Part shown: piece after piece, positions 1 through 7,243 of the stretch
How the letters are laid out: the number at the start of each line of letters is the position of its first letter
Numbering within the stretch: the first letter of the stretch is position 1
NCBI RefSeq assembly: GCF_051860505.1
Contig: NZ_JBHYDX010000020.1
Coordinates: 25,731 to 89,730 of the forward strand
DNA: 64,000 nucleotides
Direction of reading: 5' to 3'
DNA from: Pannonibacter sp051860505
GTDB lineage: Bacteria > Pseudomonadota > Alphaproteobacteria > Rhizobiales > Stappiaceae
Position numbers and translations under genes: made by a program
The notes under the pieces: model-generated
Database searches by the model: none
What the model saw: the letters and a program-made list of their open reading frames with translations, nothing else
What the model was told of the DNA's origin: nothing

Positions 1-31
1 CCGCTGCGGCCAGAATCAGTTTCTTTCTCAT
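1..31 (-). CDS. N-terminus of a secreted protein (partial)
   Basis: Only the first ten codons are inside the window; they read MRKKLILAAA, a basic start followed by a hydrophobic run, as in a signal peptide. A GAGG Shine-Dalgarno lies eight bases before the ATG. The gene follows the 3-hydroxyanthranilate dioxygenase gene on the same strand after about 130 bases. Many catabolic clusters end with a periplasmic substrate-binding protein of an ABC or TRAP transporter, which is a guess here because the body of the gene is outside the window. Confidence 0.6.
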   Translation of the reverse strand, partial: MRKKLILAAA

Positions 32-142
32 GTCTTCACCCTCTGTTTTTTTGCCTTCCGGCATCAGCCAGATACCGGCGTTATCCGCCGGCTCCAGTCT
101 TGATCTTGTTGTCAGGCCTCAGCTTGCAATGGGCAGCTGAAT

Positions 143-158
143 ATTTCAAGCCTAAAAC
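143..158. promoter_or_regulatory. Degenerate copy of the MarR-type palindrome
   Basis: The sequence ATTTCAAGCCTAAAAC matches 13 of 16 bases of the perfect palindrome ATTTCAAGCTTGAAAT found at 12761-12776 before the aminobenzoyl-CoA operon. It lies about 110 bases upstream of the partial secreted protein gene. It may extend the same regulator to a possible transport gene. One degenerate 16-mer is weak evidence. Confidence 0.3.
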
Positions 159-160
159 AA

Positions 161-703
161 TTACAGTTTCACCCAACCTTCCGGCGGCTCCTTGCCAGGG
201 TGGATGGTGCCGCAATTCGGGCAGGTGCGCTTGGCTTCATCGGCGTAGAATGCCTTGTAGATCGGCGGCAGATCATCAACGATGGACTCCAGATCGACCT
301 CGGCCCGGTGCACCAGCGCCTGGCATTCAAAGCAGTACCACTCGACCGCGTCCAGTTCACCCTCCGGGCGCGCCGGCTCGATGACGAGGCCGATGGAGCC
401 TTCCTGCGGGCGCTGCGGCGAGTGACGTACGTGGGCCGGCAGCAGGAACACGTCGCCCTCGCGGATCGGCACGTCGTAGAATTCCTTGCCGTCATAGAGC
501 TTCAGCAGCATGTCGCCCTTGAGCTGGTAGAAGAACTCCTCCACCGGATCGTCGTGATAGTCGGTCCGCTTGTTCGGGCCGCCGACGACCGTGACCATCA
601 GGTCAGCATCCTTGAACACCATCTGGTTGCCCACCGGAGGCTTCAGGAGGTGTTTGTGTTCATCGATCCACTTCTGGAAATTGAAGGCCTGAAGTCGTGC
701 CAT
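161..703 (-). CDS. nbaC: 3-hydroxyanthranilate 3,4-dioxygenase
   Basis: A 180-residue cupin enzyme that opens the ring of 3-hydroxyanthranilate to 2-amino-3-carboxymuconate semialdehyde, using Fe(II) and O2 in the cytoplasm. The iron ligands His50, Glu56 and His94 are present in TDYHDDPVEEFFYQ and LPAHVRHSPQRP. Two CxxC pairs (Cys124/127 and Cys161/164) form the rubredoxin-like second metal site of bacterial HAO enzymes. The start is the ATG at 703, with AGGAG eight bases upstream; a longer reading frame runs on only as overlap with the neighbour. It is third in a minus-strand cluster after the aldehyde dehydrogenase and DapA-like genes. No recognisable aminocarboxymuconate semialdehyde decarboxylase gene is in the window. 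Confidence 0.93.
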   Translation of the reverse strand: MARLQAFNFQKWIDEHKHLLKPPVGNQMVFKDADLMVTVVGGPNKRTDYHDDPVEEFFYQLKGDMLLKLYDGKEFYDVPIREGDVFLLPAHVRHSPQRPQEGSIGLVIEPARPEGELDAVEWYCFECQALVHRAEVDLESIVDDLPPIYKAFYADEAKRTCPNCGTIHPGKEPPEGWVKL

Positions 704-728
704 CACTGATCTCCTCTTTGAGGCAAGG

Positions 729-1685
729 TCACGCGAGCTTGAGCCCGCAAGCGTCAAATGCGGCCCGTGTGCGGGCTTTTTCTTCTTCGGTGAGTTCGAG
801 CAGCGGCGGGCGGACCCGGCCACCGGTCTGGCCCAGGAGGTCCTGCCAGTACTTCTGGTGCGAATGGGGCTTTTCGGCAGGGCGGGTGCTCTTGAGCGCG
901 TGGCGGACGGGCTCAAGCGAGGCACTGAGGGCGCGCGCCTCGTCGGCCTTGCCGGCAAAGGCAAGATCCGTGTAGGCGCGCATGCGCTTGTCGGCAGCGG
1001 TCTGGATCAGATACGGGGGCGATGAGCAGAGATACAGCTGCCAGTTCAGCTCCAGGATGTTGTCCAGCCACTCCTCTTCCGAGGCAGTCGAAACGAGGAT
1101 GCGGTCACCGGCAAGCGCGGTGAGCTGCTTGTACATGTCACGCGGGACCGAATACTTGATCGCCACGACATTCTCGATATCGGCCAGGCGGTTGCACAGT
1201 TCCGGGCTCATCAAGTAGCCGCTGTCGGGATGCGACCACAACGCGATGCCGATGTCGACCTTCGAGGCAATCGTCTCGTAGTAGCGGATGAGCGTCTCGT
1301 CCTGGGCCTTGAAGAAATGCAGGATCGGCGCATGCACGACGATATAGTCGGCACCGCAAGCCTGCGCATGGCGGGCGAGATCGATCACCACGTCCATGTT
1401 CTGGTCGGAACAGGACATGATGGTCTGGGCGCGGCCGCCGGTCGCCTCGACGGCGAGGTCGAAGCAGCGCTTGCGCTCATCCAGCGACATGGAGAAGAAC
1501 TCACCCTGCTTGCCGGCGATGAAGAAGCCGTCGATGCCGAGGTCGTCGATCCAGTGGTTCATGTTGGCGCGGAAGCCCTCTTCGTCCATCGAGAGGTCTT
1601 CGCGGAAGGGCATCAGGGCCGCAGCCCAGATGCCGCGCATGGTGGCGAATGCATGCGCCTTGGCGTCCTTGCGGGTGTATTTCAT
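729..1685 (-). CDS. Divergent DapA/N-acetylneuraminate lyase family protein
   Basis: A 318-residue (beta/alpha)8 protein of the class I aldolase/dehydratase family that includes dihydrodipicolinate synthase. The Schiff-base lysine is retained as Lys177 in VVAIKYS. The usual GTTGE motif reads AGKQGE (Lys59, Gln60) and the usual catalytic tyrosine of the YN.P motif appears as Trp150 in ALWSHPDSG. The standard proton relay is therefore missing and this is unlikely to be a true dihydrodipicolinate synthase. GAGG lies eight bases before the ATG. Between an aldehyde dehydrogenase and 3-hydroxyanthranilate dioxygenase it probably acts on a semialdehyde or 2-oxo acid from ring cleavage; substrate unknown. 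Confidence 0.8.
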   Translation of the reverse strand: MKYTRKDAKAHAFATMRGIWAAALMPFREDLSMDEEGFRANMNHWIDDLGIDGFFIAGKQGEFFSMSLDERKRCFDLAVEATGGRAQTIMSCSDQNMDVVIDLARHAQACGADYIVVHAPILHFFKAQDETLIRYYETIASKVDIGIALWSHPDSGYLMSPELCNRLADIENVVAIKYSVPRDMYKQLTALAGDRILVSTASEEEWLDNILELNWQLYLCSSPPYLIQTAADKRMRAYTDLAFAGKADEARALSASLEPVRHALKSTRPAEKPHSHQKYWQDLLGQTGGRVRPPLLELTEEEKARTRAAFDACGLKLA

Positions 1686-1747
1686 GTCAGCAACCTCATG
1701 CAGGACCGGTGCCGGTCGAAAGGGGTCGGGGCAGCCAGCGGGGCCGG

Positions 1748-3181
1748 TCAGATTTCCATGCGATGCGAGACGGTCTTGACGACCGTGTAATGCAGGATGC
1801 CTTCCGCCCCGCCCTCGCGGCCAAAGCCGCTTTCCTTGACGCCGCCGAAGGGCGTCGCGGCAACCGAGGCTTCCAGGGTGTTGATCGAGACATTGCCGGC
1901 CTCGATCTCGTCGGTGATGCGGTCGACATTGGCGGCGGAATTGGTGAAGGCATAGGCGGCGAGGCCATAGGGCACGCCGTTGGCGCGCTTGATCGCCTCG
2001 TCCAGCGACGCCACCGGATTGATGATGGCGAGCGGGCCGAAGGGCTCCTCCTGCATCACCCGGGCGTTGTCCGGAACTTCCGACAGGACGGTGACCGGGT
2101 AGAAGTAGCCGGGCGTGTTCGGGCGCTGGCCGCCGGTCAGCAGCTTGGCGCCCTTGGCGACGGCATCTGCCACCAGCATCTCCATAGCTTCAACGCGGCG
2201 GTGGTTGGCGGTCGGGCCCATTTCGGTCTCGGGGTTGAGGCCGTTGCCCATCTTCACGGCCTTTGCGCGCTCGACAAAGGCATCGCGATAGGCGGTAAAT
2301 ATCTTTTCATGGACAAAGAAACGAGTTGGCGAGGTGCAGACCTGGCCGGCATTGCGCGCCTTGCGGATGGCGGAGGTGATGCCGGCCTTCACCGGATCCG
2401 CATCATCGCAGATGATCACCGGAGCATGTCCGCCCAGCTCCATCAGCACGGGCTTGGCATAACGAGCAGCGATACCGGTCAGGTGCTTGCCGACCACGGT
2501 CGAGCCGGTGAAGGCGACGAGCCGGACCTGCGGCTGCGGGATCAGATAGTCCGAGATCGTTGCCGGCACGCCGAAGATCAGATTGAGAACACCGGCGGGC
2601 AGCCCGGCGTCATGGAAGGCGCGGGCGATGTGCCAGGCGCCCGCCGGGGTCTCCTCGGCGGCCTTCAGGATGATGGAGCATCCGGCGGCAAGCGCGCCGG
2701 CGACCTTGCGGGCCGGCTGGCTGAGCGGGAAGTTCCAGGGCGAGAAGGCCGCCACCGTGCCGATCGGCTGGTGATGCACCATGTAGCGGATGCCCGGCTC
2801 GCTGGGGATGATGCGGCCATAGAGACGCTCGGCTTCACCGGCGTCCCATTCGAAGAACTCGGCGCCGCGGATCACTTCAAGGCGGGCCTGCTGCAGCGTC
2901 TTGCCGTGCTCGCGGGTAATGTCCGGGGCGATGTCCTCGATCCGCTCGCGCAGGAGGCTTGCCGCCTTGCGGATGATCTCGGCCCGGCGCATCGGCGCGG
3001 TCCGGCGCCAGATCTCGAAACCACGTGCCGCCGCCTCGAGGGCATCGTCGAGGTCAGAGGTCGCAGCGACAGGCAGCTTGCCAATCTCGGTCTCGTCGGC
3101 CGGATTGATCACCGGCAGGTGGTCCGCCGTCTTGCGCCAAGCGCCGCCGATGTAAAGCTGGAGATCGGGATAGTCGCGCAT
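1748..3181 (-). CDS. NAD(P)-dependent aldehyde dehydrogenase
   Basis: A 477-residue aldehyde dehydrogenase most like the succinate-semialdehyde dehydrogenase group. It shows SPWNFP (Asn150), the general base Glu248 in MELGGHAP and the nucleophile Cys282 in NAGQVCTSP. The ATG at 3181 is chosen because the family usually starts just before the QLYIGG segment; the frame can be extended upstream to 3265 without support. First gene of the cluster containing 3-hydroxyanthranilate dioxygenase. It could oxidise 2-aminomuconate semialdehyde, the step after decarboxylation in that pathway, but succinate semialdehyde fits the sequence equally well. Divergent from the LysR gene at 3350, which probably controls it. 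Confidence 0.88.
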   Translation of the reverse strand: MRDYPDLQLYIGGAWRKTADHLPVINPADETEIGKLPVAATSDLDDALEAAARGFEIWRRTAPMRRAEIIRKAASLLRERIEDIAPDITREHGKTLQQARLEVIRGAEFFEWDAGEAERLYGRIIPSEPGIRYMVHHQPIGTVAAFSPWNFPLSQPARKVAGALAAGCSIILKAAEETPAGAWHIARAFHDAGLPAGVLNLIFGVPATISDYLIPQPQVRLVAFTGSTVVGKHLTGIAARYAKPVLMELGGHAPVIICDDADPVKAGITSAIRKARNAGQVCTSPTRFFVHEKIFTAYRDAFVERAKAVKMGNGLNPETEMGPTANHRRVEAMEMLVADAVAKGAKLLTGGQRPNTPGYFYPVTVLSEVPDNARVMQEEPFGPLAIINPVASLDEAIKRANGVPYGLAAYAFTNSAANVDRITDEIEAGNVSINTLEASVAATPFGGVKESGFGREGGAEGILHYTVVKTVSHRMEI

Positions 3182-3287
3182 GTCCGGGCCTCTGTTCCTC
3201 AGATTTTGTTGGCCGCCAGGTTGGCTCACCGCCCTGGCGTGGTGTTGATCGAGAGGATCGGACAAAGATGAATTATCGACAAGGCGG

Positions 3288-3302
3288 ATTTATCGGATAA
3301 AT
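3288..3302. promoter_or_regulatory. Candidate LysR operator
   Basis: ATTTATCGGATAAAT is a perfect 7-base inverted repeat around one central G and contains the T-N11-A pattern of LysR binding sites. It lies in the 168-base gap between the divergent aldehyde dehydrogenase and LysR genes. A related half site, TTATCGACAA, lies just upstream at 3273-3282. This fits joint control of the catabolic cluster and autoregulation. Confidence 0.55.
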
Positions 3303-3349
3303 TAATATAGATTTCGATATGAATTGCCCGTCACTTGGGGGCCGATCCG

Positions 3350-4252
3350 ATGAAACTCACGCTCAAGCAGATCCAAGGCTTTCTCGCCGTTGCAGAGGCC
3401 GGCAGTTTTTCCATGGCCGCCAAACGGCTCAACACGGCGCAGCCGGCCCTGTCGCAGGCGATCAAGGACCTTGAGGCCGAGCTGGGCGTGCGCCTGTTTG
3501 ACCGCACGACGCGCCGGGTCGAGCTGACGGATGCCGGACGTGAGTTCCATATAGCCAGCGCCAAGATCATCGATGATCTGGAACATGCGGTGGAAGGGGT
3601 GCACATGCTGGCCGAACGGCGGCGCGGCAAGCTCAGGGTCGCGGCCCCTCCCCTCCTGGCAAGCTACGTGCTGCCGAAGGTGATCGCGGAGTTCCAGGCC
3701 GCCTATCCGGGGATCGTCGTCCAGCTCTCGGATGTGGGCACGGAGCAGATCCTTGATGCCATCCGCACGGCCAAGGCCGACTGCGGCATCGGCACGTTTC
3801 CGCCGGCCGATGATGACATCGAACGCCAGCCGCTGATCCGCGACAGCCTGATGCTGTTCTGCCCGGCGCAGAGTGTGCTTGCCGGACGCGACCGGGTCGC
3901 CTGGCGCGAGCTGGCGGACCTGCCGCTGATCACGTTGACGCGCGAGTCGGGCATCCGTCTGCTGGTCGAGGTCGGGTTTGAAGCCGCACAGACGCCACCG
4001 CGCATTGCCTTCGAGGTGACGCAGGTGACCACTGCACTGGCCTTGGTCGAGGCAGGTCTGGGCGTTGCGGTTCTGCCGACCTATGCCCGCGCCGCAATCC
4101 GGCACGAAAGCCTTCGCGCCGTTCCACTGGATGAACCGGTGATTGCCCGCGAGGTCATGCTGCTGAAATCCCGTGACCGGCCACCGGGGCCGGCCGCCAA
4201 TGCCTTCATCGAGCATCTGAGCCGCGCCTTGCGCCGTTTGGCTGCGGAGTAA
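3350..4252 (+). CDS. LysR-family transcriptional regulator
   Basis: A 300-residue LysR regulator. The N-terminal winged helix-turn-helix is clear (SFSMAAKRLNTAQPALSQAI, about residues 19-38), followed by the two-lobed effector-binding domain. The ATG at 3350 is preceded by a G-rich Shine-Dalgarno; a TTG 15 bases upstream is possible but less likely. It is transcribed away from the 3-hydroxyanthranilate dioxygenase cluster, the usual arrangement for a LysR activator of a catabolic operon. The inducer is probably an intermediate of that pathway. Confidence 0.9.
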   Translation: MKLTLKQIQGFLAVAEAGSFSMAAKRLNTAQPALSQAIKDLEAELGVRLFDRTTRRVELTDAGREFHIASAKIIDDLEHAVEGVHMLAERRRGKLRVAAPPLLASYVLPKVIAEFQAAYPGIVVQLSDVGTEQILDAIRTAKADCGIGTFPPADDDIERQPLIRDSLMLFCPAQSVLAGRDRVAWRELADLPLITLTRESGIRLLVEVGFEAAQTPPRIAFEVTQVTTALALVEAGLGVAVLPTYARAAIRHESLRAVPLDEPVIAREVMLLKSRDRPPGPAANAFIEHLSRALRRLAAE

Positions 4253-4321
4253 GGGGGGCGCTATGCCTACCTGGGGCGGGCAGTCGCAGTCGCCGCCTGA
4301 CGGCTTTCGAGGCCTCGAAGC

Positions 4322-4482
4322 CCCCTCCCCCTCGTGGGGAGGGGTAAGGGGTGGGGGGTGGGGGGCCTCCGGAACTCGCCGCATCATGACGTTTCTGGAG
4401 CGCCGATCGCTAAAATTGGAAGTTCTTCCGCACGTTCAGTCAGTGCCCCCCACCCCCGGCCCCTCCCCACGAGGGGGAGGGG
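4322..4482. repeat. Long GC-rich inverted repeat between convergent genes
   Basis: The arms at 4322-4358 and 4446-4482 are complementary over 37 bases with one three-base mismatch block, and each arm contains its own shorter palindrome around CCTCGTGGGGAGG. The loop is 87 bases. A further hairpin-forming stretch follows at about 4551-4590 (CCTCTG paired with CAGAGG). The 360-base gap separates the convergent LysR and CoA ligase genes, so it may end transcription from both sides. It resembles the dispersed palindromic elements common between genes in alphaproteobacteria. I see no gene in it. Confidence 0.7.
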
Positions 4483-4612
4483 AGCAGAGAGGCTCCGCCA
4501 GGATTGCATAAAGGCAGTGCGGTCGGCCCAGACGGGGCCTGATGCGCCGATTACCCCCTCTGGGCATCTCCCCCCTCAAAGGGGCAGAGGAGCGCCAGGT
4601 GTCCGAACCGGA

Positions 4613-6247
4613 TCAAGCGGTTTCGCGCAGGCGGAAGCGCTGGATCTTGCCGGTCTGGGTCTTGGGCAGGGCGTCGGTGAAGATGATCCGGCGCGGGTAC
4701 TTGTAGGGTGCGATCACTGCCTTAACGTGATCCTGCAGCCGCTTGACCGTTGCCGCATCCGGCTCGACCCCAGCGGCGAGGACCACATGCGCCTCGACGA
4801 TCTGGCCACGCTCTTCGTCAGCGGCGCCAATGACACCGCATTCCAGCACGTCGTCATGCGACAGCAGCGCTGCCTCCACTTCCGGCCCGGCGATGTTGTA
4901 GCCGGCGGAGACGATCATGTCGTCGTTGCGGGCGGCGAAGTGGAAATAGCCGTCCTCATCCTGCCAGAAGGCATCGCCTGTGATGTTCCAGCCGTTCTGG
5001 ACGTAGCCGGTCTGGCGATGGTCGCCGAGATAGCGGCAGCCGGTCGGCCCGCGCACTGCGAGACGGCCGACATCGCCCCGCTTCTGCTCGTTGCCGGCCT
5101 CATCGACGATTCGGGCCTCGTAGCCGGTGACCGGCTTGCCGGTGCAGGCTGGGTGGCTGTCGCCGAAGCGGTTGGAAATGAAGATGTGCAGCATCTCGGT
5201 CGCGCCGATGCCGTCCAGCATCGGCTTGCCCGTCTTGGCCATCCATTCCTCATAGACCGGCGCCGGCAGGGTCTCGCCGGCGGAGACGGCGGCGCGCAGG
5301 CTGGAGAGGTCAGCCCCCTCCTCCATCGCCTTCAACATGACGCGGTAGGCGGTCGGCGCGGTGAAGCAGACGGTGGCGCGGTACTTCTGGATAATCTCGA
5401 TCAGGTTCGGCGGCGAAGCGGTTTCCAGAAGGGCTGCGGCAGCACCGAAGCGCAGCGGGAAGACGGCAAGGCCACCGAGGCCGAAGGTGAAGGCGAGCGG
5501 CGGGGAGCCGACGAAAATGTCGTCCGGCGTCACGCCCAGCACTTCGCGTGCGTAGCCGTCGGCGATGATCAGGATGTCGCGGTGGAAATGCATGGTCGCC
5601 TTCGGCACGCCCGTGGTGCCGGAGGTGAAGCCCAGAAGTGCCACATCATCGCGGCCCGTCTTCACGGCCTCGAACCGGACCGGCTTGGACAGGGCGACCC
5701 GGTCAAGCTCGGCATCGTGGTTGGCGGTGCCATCGAAGCCGATGACCTTTTTCAGGTAATTGGATTCCTTGGCGCAGGCGACCAGTTCATCCATCAGCCG
5801 CGTGTCGCAGAGGGCGAGCGAGATTTCGGCCTTCTCGACGATCTTGGCCAGTTCGCCCGCGCGCAGCATCGGCATGGTGTTGACCACGACCGCGCCGGCC
5901 TTGGTGGCGGCAAGCCAGCAGGCGACCATCGCCGGGTTGTTGGCCGAGCGGATCAGGATACGGTTGCCGGGCTTGACGCCATAGTCCTCGACCAGCGCAT
6001 GGGCGATGCGGTTGGTCCAGTCGGTCAGTTCCTTGTAGGTGCGCTGACGGCCGTTGCCGATCAGAGCGACATGGTCGCCAAGCCCCTGCTCCACCAGCCG
6101 GTCGGTCAGCTCGACCCCGGCGTTGATGAAATCCGGATAGTCGAAGCCATCGAGACGGATCTCTGGCCAAAGGTCAGCGGGCGGCAGGTTGTCCCGCGTG
6201 AACGTGTCGACATGGGCGCTGGGGCCCAGATTCAGGCTGGCGGTCAT
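4613..6247 (-). CDS. 2-aminobenzoate-CoA ligase-like acyl-CoA synthetase
   Basis: A 544-residue member of the benzoate/2-aminobenzoate-CoA ligase branch of the adenylate-forming enzymes. It activates an aromatic acid, probably anthranilate, to its CoA thioester with ATP. The AMP-binding loop is FTSGTTGVPKATMH (about residues 207-220) and the C-terminal catalytic lysine is Lys534 in LPKTQTGKIQRF. The ATG at 6247 has an AGGGG Shine-Dalgarno. It is the last gene of the operon and, unlike the others, is separated from the previous gene by 127 bases. The ring-hydroxylating fusion enzyme at the head of the operon supports a 2-aminobenzoyl-CoA route; salicylate is the alternative substrate. Confidence 0.88.
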   Translation of the reverse strand: MTASLNLGPSAHVDTFTRDNLPPADLWPEIRLDGFDYPDFINAGVELTDRLVEQGLGDHVALIGNGRQRTYKELTDWTNRIAHALVEDYGVKPGNRILIRSANNPAMVACWLAATKAGAVVVNTMPMLRAGELAKIVEKAEISLALCDTRLMDELVACAKESNYLKKVIGFDGTANHDAELDRVALSKPVRFEAVKTGRDDVALLGFTSGTTGVPKATMHFHRDILIIADGYAREVLGVTPDDIFVGSPPLAFTFGLGGLAVFPLRFGAAAALLETASPPNLIEIIQKYRATVCFTAPTAYRVMLKAMEEGADLSSLRAAVSAGETLPAPVYEEWMAKTGKPMLDGIGATEMLHIFISNRFGDSHPACTGKPVTGYEARIVDEAGNEQKRGDVGRLAVRGPTGCRYLGDHRQTGYVQNGWNITGDAFWQDEDGYFHFAARNDDMIVSAGYNIAGPEVEAALLSHDDVLECGVIGAADEERGQIVEAHVVLAAGVEPDAATVKRLQDHVKAVIAPYKYPRRIIFTDALPKTQTGKIQRFRLRETA

Positions 6248-6374
6248 TTTCTATCCCCTCGTTCTTCCATCCGCGTCGCGCGGTTGGCGGCCTTCCTGTT
6301 CCGGATGCGGGGTGACCCGTCTTTGCCGCCGGTAGTGTTGCTGAACCTTGTTGCGTGCGATCCGGCCCTTGGGC

Positions 6375-6827
6375 TCAGGCCGCCTCGTCCGGGACCACGG
6401 CGGTGGCCTCGATCTCCACCTTCGCCCGGTCCTCGACCAGGGCGACGACCTGCACCAGCGCCATTGCCGGGAAGTTCTTGCCAAGGTGACGGCGGTAGGC
6501 GGCGCCGATCTCGCGCAGGTTATCGAGATAGAGGCGCTTGTCGGTCACGTACCAGGTCATGCGCACGAGATGCTCCGGGCCGGCGCCCCCCTCGGCAAGG
6601 ACTTCGACGATGTTCTTCAGGGTCTGGTCGACCTGCCCGACGAAATCGTCCGTCTCGAATTCCTGCTGGCCGTTCCAGCCGATCAGGCCGCCCAGGAACA
6701 CCATCCGGCCACGGGCGGCGACGCCGTTGGCATAGCCTTTGGCCGGCTTCCAGGACTTCGGATTGAGGAACTCGTGCGGCGACTGGCCGCTGGTGGCTGA
6801 AGCGGCCATGGTCGTTGCATCGGTCAT
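6375..6827 (-). CDS. Rid-family protein lacking the RidA arginine
   Basis: A 150-residue YjgF/YER057c/UK114 (Rid) protein. RidA members hydrolyse enamines and imines. The C-terminal VEIEA motif with the catalytic-region Glu140 is kept, but the arginine that defines active RidA (in PARS/T) is replaced: the sequence reads FPAMALVQV with Met122. It may belong to one of the Rid subfamilies without imine deaminase activity. The ATG at 6827 overlaps the TGA of the thioesterase gene (ATGA) and has AAGGA eight bases upstream; an in-frame ATG at 6848 lies inside the thioesterase gene. The known pathway product, 2-amino-5-oxocyclohex-1-enecarbonyl-CoA, is an enamine, so a deaminase or binding role is attractive but unproven. 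Confidence 0.85.
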   Translation of the reverse strand: MTDATTMAASATSGQSPHEFLNPKSWKPAKGYANGVAARGRMVFLGGLIGWNGQQEFETDDFVGQVDQTLKNIVEVLAEGGAGPEHLVRMTWYVTDKRLYLDNLREIGAAYRRHLGKNFPAMALVQVVALVEDRAKVEIEATAVVPDEAA

Positions 6828-7243
6828 TGGTCTTGTCCTTTCAGGCAATGGGCAGCCATCCGCTCGCGCAGGCGTGTCGGCCAGGCTTCGGGCCGGCCCT
6901 CGCGGCCAACCCAGACCAGGGTCAGGCGAACGGCGAGACGGGTGTCACCGTCCTTGGTGAGCTGGAGCGCGAAGTCGGCGCTGCTGGTTCCGATCCGGGT
7001 CAGGTCGAGGGTCCATGTCACCGTCTCGCCGAGCCGCGACGGCGTGCGGAAGTCGGCTTCGATGTGGACGGTCGGGACGGCATTGCCCTCCTCGAGGTGA
7101 ATGCGGGAATAGGGATAGTCCAGCACTTCGGCGAAGAACTGCTCGACCATCAGGTTGGTCATCTCGAAATAGCGCGGATAGAAGACGATCCCGGCGGCAT
7201 CGCAGAGGCCAAAGGTGATGTCGAAGTGTCGCTGGTAGCTCAT
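6824..7243 (-). CDS. Hotdog-fold acyl-CoA thioesterase (4HBT type)
   Basis: A 139-residue single-hotdog thioesterase. The catalytic loop FGLCDAAGIVFYPRYF matches the FGDCDPAGIVFYP motif of 4-hydroxybenzoyl-CoA thioesterases, with the acidic residue retained. It should release CoA from an aromatic or alicyclic acyl-CoA, either as the last step or to relieve CoA trapping. The start ATG (7243) overlaps the TGA of the acyl-CoA dehydrogenase, and its own stop overlaps the Rid start, so it is translationally coupled on both sides. Confidence 0.85.
   Translation of the reverse strand: MSYQRHFDITFGLCDAAGIVFYPRYFEMTNLMVEQFFAEVLDYPYSRIHLEEGNAVPTVHIEADFRTPSRLGETVTWTLDLTRIGTSSADFALQLTKDGDTRLAVRLTLVWVGREGRPEAWPTRLRERMAAHCLKGQDQ

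Noticed and set aside
1649..3271. 540-residue plus-strand frame
   Set aside because: Antisense shadow of the aldehyde dehydrogenase, which has all its catalytic motifs.
4334..6766. 810-residue plus-strand frame
   Set aside because: Antisense to the CoA ligase and Rid genes, no start context and no family resemblance; open only because of high GC.
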